In this document: piece by piece, positions 6,240 to 8,723 of the stretch | How positions within the stretch are numbered: position 1 is the stretch's first letter | Layout of the letters: each line of letters begins with the position of its first letter | Assembly (NCBI GenBank): GCA_022567275.1 | Contig: JADFHH010000044.1 | Span: 1-8,723 of the forward strand | DNA: 8,723 nucleotides | Origin: Pseudomonadota bacterium | GTDB lineage: Bacteria; Pseudomonadota; Alphaproteobacteria; Rhizobiales; Methyloligellaceae | Reading direction: 5' to 3' | The notes under the pieces: model-generated | What the model saw: the letters and a program-made list of their open reading frames with translations, nothing else | Told to the model about the DNA's origin: nothing | The model's database searches: none | Position numbers and translations under genes: made by a program

Positions 6240-7145
6240 CAACTCAAACCCATATTGCTGCGTCAACTCATCGATGCCGGCGCGTGCATCGCCCGCTTCG
6301 AGTGGCAGGAAGGGCGGGCGCAGCCGCGCCCAGCCCGGATCGTTGCGGAAGTGGGCAACGATCGCCTTGAGCATCGGGATCGTTGGCCGCGCCTGAAGGG
6401 TCAGCCGCAGCGCGGTGATCTGCGCCTGCAAATCGTCCGCCGCGTCCGTTCGCCACTTGTCATAGACGTTACGGATCATGCGCGCATTGACGTTGCCGGT
6501 GGCGGTAATGCAGCCCGCGGAACCATTGCGCAGGCCCTCCAGCAGAAAAATTTCCGAGCCCGGAAAAATCGTAAAATCCGGATAGGCGTCGAGCAGCGCC
6601 CTGGTGTTGTCCCAGTCGCCCGAGGAATCCTTCAGTCCCACAATCGTTTCGGGATAGGCCTCGATCAGTCGCCCGACCAGCGCCACCGACAGGCCGACCT
6701 GGGCCACCGGCGGGATATGATAGAGATAGATTTTGAGACGGTCATCGCCCACCCGCTCGATCACTTCCGCATAATAGGCGAACAGCCCGTCGTCTTCGAC
6801 CGCCTTGTAGTAGAACGGCGGCAGCATCATGACGCCGCCACAGCCCTTCGCGACAGCGTGGCGTGTCACTTTCACCGTATCGGAAAGTGCGCAAAGCCCC
6901 GTGCCCGGCATCAGGATTTTCGGGTCGAGCCCGCCATCGACAAGCGCCTCGAGCAATCCCATGCGCTCCTCGAGCCCCAGCGAGTTGGCCTCGCCCGTGG
7001 TGCCGAATGGCGCCAGCCCGGTGCAGCCATCGGCCAGCAGCCATTTGGCGTGGGCCACGAAACGCGCCGCGTCCGGTGCGCCGTCATCGCCAAACGGGGT
7101 CAGAACCGGCGCGATAACGCCGGAAAAATCATGCGATATGGTCAT
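6228..7145 (-). CDS. Dihydrodipicolinate synthase / N-acetylneuraminate lyase family pyruvate aldolase
   Basis: 305 residues, a (beta/alpha)8 barrel of normal family length. Visible landmarks: substrate carboxylate loop G48-T-T-G-E52, Tyr142 in YLYHIP, and Schiff-base Lys172 in IVGLKDSSGD. These enzymes condense or split pyruvate with an aldehyde through a lysine imine, in the cytoplasm. The segment after Tyr142 reads HIPPVAQVGLS rather than the NVPxRTG of true DapA, so the Arg that binds aspartate semialdehyde is absent; it is closer in pattern to the N-acetylneuraminate lyase side (YNIPxxxxVxLT). A biosynthetic DapA role is therefore unlikely; a sugar-acid or aromatic aldolase or dehydratase is more probable, substrate unknown. 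The ATG at 7145-7143 has AAAGG nine bases upstream. It lies 29 bases after the GST stop on the same strand, so the two are probably co-transcribed. Confidence 0.9.
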   Translation of the reverse strand: MTISHDFSGVIAPVLTPFGDDGAPDAARFVAHAKWLLADGCTGLAPFGTTGEANSLGLEERMGLLEALVDGGLDPKILMPGTGLCALSDTVKVTRHAVAKGCGGVMMLPPFYYKAVEDDGLFAYYAEVIERVGDDRLKIYLYHIPPVAQVGLSVALVGRLIEAYPETIVGLKDSSGDWDNTRALLDAYPDFTIFPGSEIFLLEGLRNGSAGCITATGNVNARMIRNVYDKWRTDAADDLQAQITALRLTLQARPTIPMLKAIVAHFRNDPGWARLRPPFLPLEAGDARAGIDELTQQYGFELKAA

Positions 7146-7174
7146 TGAGTTTGCCTTTGTTGCTTGAACTCATT

Positions 7175-7807
7175 TCAGGGCAGCGGAATGCCATCGGGTT
7201 GTCGAACCGGAATATGATACCCCTTTTCAACCGCCGGACGAGCGGCGATTGACTTGTACCACCGCACCACATTGGGAAATTCGTTCATATCCACCGTGTG
7301 CCACTCGAACCGCGATATCCACGGCCAGGTGGCGATGTCGGCGATAGAATATTCACCGGCGATATATTCATTGTCTTCCAGCCGCTTGTCGAGAACGTCA
7401 TAGAGCCGTTGGGCTTCCTCAAAATAACGCCGCTCGGCATATTCGCTGACACCCTTGTTGTTCTTTATGAAATGGTGCGCCTGCCCGAGCATCGGGCCGA
7501 CGCCGCCCATCTGCCACATGAGCCATTCCATGATGCGCCATTTGGCGTCGAACTCCTGCGCCCAGAATTTGGCTGTCTTCTCCGCCAGATACATGAGGAT
7601 GGCGCCGGACTCGAAAAGCGAAAAGCCGTTGTCATTATCGACGATGGCAGGGATTTTGTTGTTCGGCGCTATGTCCAGAAAATCCGGAGCGAACTGTTCA
7701 TCCTTGCCGATATTGATGGGGTGAACCCGATACTCCAGTTCGCACTCCTCCAGCATAATCGACACCTTTCGCCCGTTCGGCGTCGACCAGGTGTAGAGAT
7801 CAATCAT
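7175..7807 (-). CDS. yfcG: Glutathione S-transferase, Nu-class / YfcG-YghU-type disulfide-bond oxidoreductase
   Basis: 210 residues with an N-terminal thioredoxin-fold domain and an all-helical C-terminal domain. It reads closely along E. coli YfcG: MIDLY at the start, TPNG (9-12), APNNKIPAIVD (47-57), SLFESGAILMYLAEKT (63-78), GGVGPMLGQAHHF (101-113) and YSIADIATWPW (153-163). In YfcG, Thr9 and Asn11 contact glutathione instead of a catalytic Cys/Tyr/Ser, and Glu66-Ser67 bind the glutamyl part; all are kept here. This class reduces disulfides with two bound glutathiones and has weak transferase and peroxidase activity. The DNDNG stretch (57-61) is shorter than the corresponding E. coli loop. 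The ATG at 7807-7805 has GGAGGA nine bases upstream. It is first in a likely two-gene unit with the aldolase; a shared pathway is not shown. Confidence 0.93.
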   Translation of the reverse strand: MIDLYTWSTPNGRKVSIMLEECELEYRVHPINIGKDEQFAPDFLDIAPNNKIPAIVDNDNGFSLFESGAILMYLAEKTAKFWAQEFDAKWRIMEWLMWQMGGVGPMLGQAHHFIKNNKGVSEYAERRYFEEAQRLYDVLDKRLEDNEYIAGEYSIADIATWPWISRFEWHTVDMNEFPNVVRWYKSIAARPAVEKGYHIPVRQPDGIPLP

Positions 7808-7959
7808 TTTCGCAAATCCTCCATCAAGAAATCGGCCGGCATATTAGAGCAGGTTCCACTGCCCCGCTCAATCCGATGCCTGCGACAGCAGGTCATTTGT
7901 CATACCGGCTTGCCGGGTGCTACATAACCTGCCGAATATGAGCCGGCGGGAGTGTGGCC
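7808..7959. promoter_or_regulatory. Divergent intergenic region between GST and oxygenase genes
   Basis: These 152 bases must hold promoters for both flanking genes. On the plus strand TTGTCA at 7897-7902 matches five of six -35 bases, but the -10 candidates around TACATAAC (7921-7928) are poor. Two small hairpins occur: CCTGC-GACA-GCAGG (7879-7892) and CCGG-CTTG-CCGG (7905-7916). Neither is followed by a T-run. Promoter placement is tentative. Confidence 0.3.
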
Positions 7960-8622
7960 ATGACCAGTGCGAGCGAACAAGCCGTTCAGTGCTTGCTGAA
8001 CAGTTTCGATGCCGGTGAACGCCGCGACACGCCCTACACCCATTGGCATTTGACCGATTGCCTTTCCGAAGAGCTGCTCGATGAGATTCTGGCATTGCCG
8101 TTTGACGCGCCGGAGCTGAAAGGCGTTTCGGGCAAGCGCGAATTGCATAACAAGACGCGCACCTATTTCGACGATGAAAACCAGGAAAAATTCCCTTGCT
8201 GCGCCGCTTTTTCGCAAGCCTTGCAGGACAAGCGCGTGACCGGCCGGGTGGAACGGCATTTCGGCACCAATCTCGACGGCACCTATCTGCGCATCGAATA
8301 TGCGCAAGATATCGACGGCTTCTGGCTGGAGCCGCATTCCGATCTCGGCGTGAAAAATTTCTCCATGCTGCTCTATCTGTCGAAAGACGGGCGCCACAAG
8401 GATCTCGGCACCGATATTTATGACGCCGGCAAGAACCATGTCGCCCGCTCGTCATTTGAACCCGGCGCCGCGCTGGTGTTCGTACCCTCCGACATTACCT
8501 TTCACGGTTTCGAGCCGCGCACCATCGAAGGGGTGCGCAAATCCGTCATCATCAATTACGTGACCGATGAGTGGCGCGAGCGCGAGCAACTGGCCTTCCC
8601 CGACGCGCCGATCTCGTCCTAG
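7960..8622 (+). CDS. 2-oxoglutarate/Fe(II)-dependent oxygenase-like protein
   Basis: 220 residues from the ATG at 7960. A GTG six bases earlier (7954) is in frame, but the GGCGGGAG site lies one base before it and seven bases before the ATG, so the ATG is preferred. Numbered from that ATG, the double-stranded beta-helix signature is complete: H126-x-D128 in EPHSDLG, distal H182 in FHGFEP, and R193 in VRKSVIINYV, the usual 2-oxoglutarate carboxylate ligand about ten residues on. N-terminal residues to about 100 form a helical extension with a WHLTDCL start typical of prolyl-hydroxylase-like oxygenases. Expected chemistry is hydroxylation or other oxidation using O2 and 2-oxoglutarate; the substrate (protein, amino acid or small molecule) cannot be read from sequence. 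No signal peptide is seen, so it is cytoplasmic. It is transcribed away from the GST and its stop codon abuts a 12-bp hairpin. Confidence 0.88.
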   Translation: MTSASEQAVQCLLNSFDAGERRDTPYTHWHLTDCLSEELLDEILALPFDAPELKGVSGKRELHNKTRTYFDDENQEKFPCCAAFSQALQDKRVTGRVERHFGTNLDGTYLRIEYAQDIDGFWLEPHSDLGVKNFSMLLYLSKDGRHKDLGTDIYDAGKNHVARSSFEPGAALVFVPSDITFHGFEPRTIEGVRKSVIINYVTDEWREREQLAFPDAPISS

Positions 8623-8650
8623 ACCGTTTCCGTTTTTCACGGAAACGGTC
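8622..8650. repeat. Perfect 12-bp palindrome, probable terminator and dispersed-repeat candidate
   Basis: GACCGTTTCCGT (8622-8633), loop TTTTC, ACGGAAACGGTC (8639-8650). The first base is the last base of the oxygenase stop codon. The stem is perfect, but no T-run follows on the plus strand, so termination would rely on the stem alone or on Rho. From memory, palindromes built on CCGTTTCCG/CGGAAACGG recur between genes in alphaproteobacteria; this needs a genome search. Confidence 0.7.
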
Positions 8651-8652
8651 CA

Positions 8653-8684
8653 GGCCGCGACCGCGGCCCGGCGCTTATGCGCCG
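8653..8684. repeat. Two further adjacent short hairpins
   Basis: GGCCGC-GACC-GCGGCC (8653-8668) and CGGCGC-TTAT-GCGCCG (8669-8684), each a perfect 6-bp stem with a 4-base loop, directly follow the 12-bp palindrome. Together the three stems fill 8622-8684 with a two-base gap only after the first. The remaining 8685-8723 contains no gene or structure I can support. Confidence 0.55.
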
Positions 8685-8723
8685 CGCCCGCGCAGGCCCG
8701 AACGAAGTGAGGAATAGCCGCGA

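Noticed and set aside
6255..7148. 297-codon plus-strand open frame opposite the aldolase gene
   Set aside because: It is antisense to a gene with clear family motifs, reads as Arg/His/Gln-rich shadow sequence, and has no recognisable domain.
7103..7173. 14-codon leader frame on the minus strand starting at 7173 and overlapping the aldolase start, plus a TGAGTT/AACTCA stem (7146-7172) enclosing its ribosome site
   Set aside because: The short frame has no ribosome site of its own and the stem is only six A/T-rich pairs with a 15-base loop. Chance is the simpler reading.
8685..8723. Possible start of an RNA gene or coding region at the right edge
   Set aside because: Only 39 bases remain; there is no start codon with a ribosome site and no recognisable tRNA or rRNA sequence.

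Overview
This 8.7 kb window looks like chromosomal DNA from a high-G+C alphaproteobacterium, possibly Hyphomicrobiales. That placement is an inference from codon use, the mix of families (cytochrome c', DUF4384 caspase-like protein, glycine-zipper/peptidoglycan-binding protein, YfcG-type GST) and the palindrome at the right edge. I see no tRNA, rRNA, CRISPR array, insertion sequence or phage gene.

Left part (1-3698), all on the minus strand. Read in transcription order it holds a cytochrome c' (3698-3246), a diheme cytochrome c (3207-2278), a caspase-fold protein (2281-722, overlapping the diheme gene by 4 bases as GTGA) and, after a 117-base gap, a membrane-anchored cysteine-repeat protein (604 to beyond base 1). 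All four carry export signals or an anchor, so this is an envelope/periplasmic gene set. The caspase-like protein is the most unusual item. It keeps the fold, an EF-hand-like loop and a C-terminal DUF4384-like domain, but both catalytic positions are substituted (His to Leu138, Cys to Ser201), so it is predicted to be a pseudo-protease. It also carries a 20-residue segment with 15 Lys/Arg.

Middle part (3699-4559). A hairpin terminator (3744-3769) separates the cytochrome operon from a minus-strand exported protein with a glycine zipper, nine consecutive prolines and a peptidoglycan-binding domain (4304-3804). The 255-base divergent region 4305-4559 holds two dyads. The better one, at 4517-4539, lies just upstream of the next gene and looks like an operator.

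Right part (4560-8723). An acetolactate-synthase-like thiamine-diphosphate enzyme (plus, 4560-6215) runs convergently, with a 12-base gap, into a pyruvate-aldolase-family gene (minus, 7145-6228). That gene sits behind a YfcG-type glutathione transferase (minus, 7807-7175), probably in one transcript. Divergent from the GST is a 2-oxoglutarate/Fe(II) oxygenase-like gene (plus, 7960-8622). Its stop codon touches the first of three back-to-back hairpins (8622-8684). The last 39 bases hold nothing I can assign. These right-hand genes read as ordinary accessory metabolism, and I see no proof that they share a pathway.
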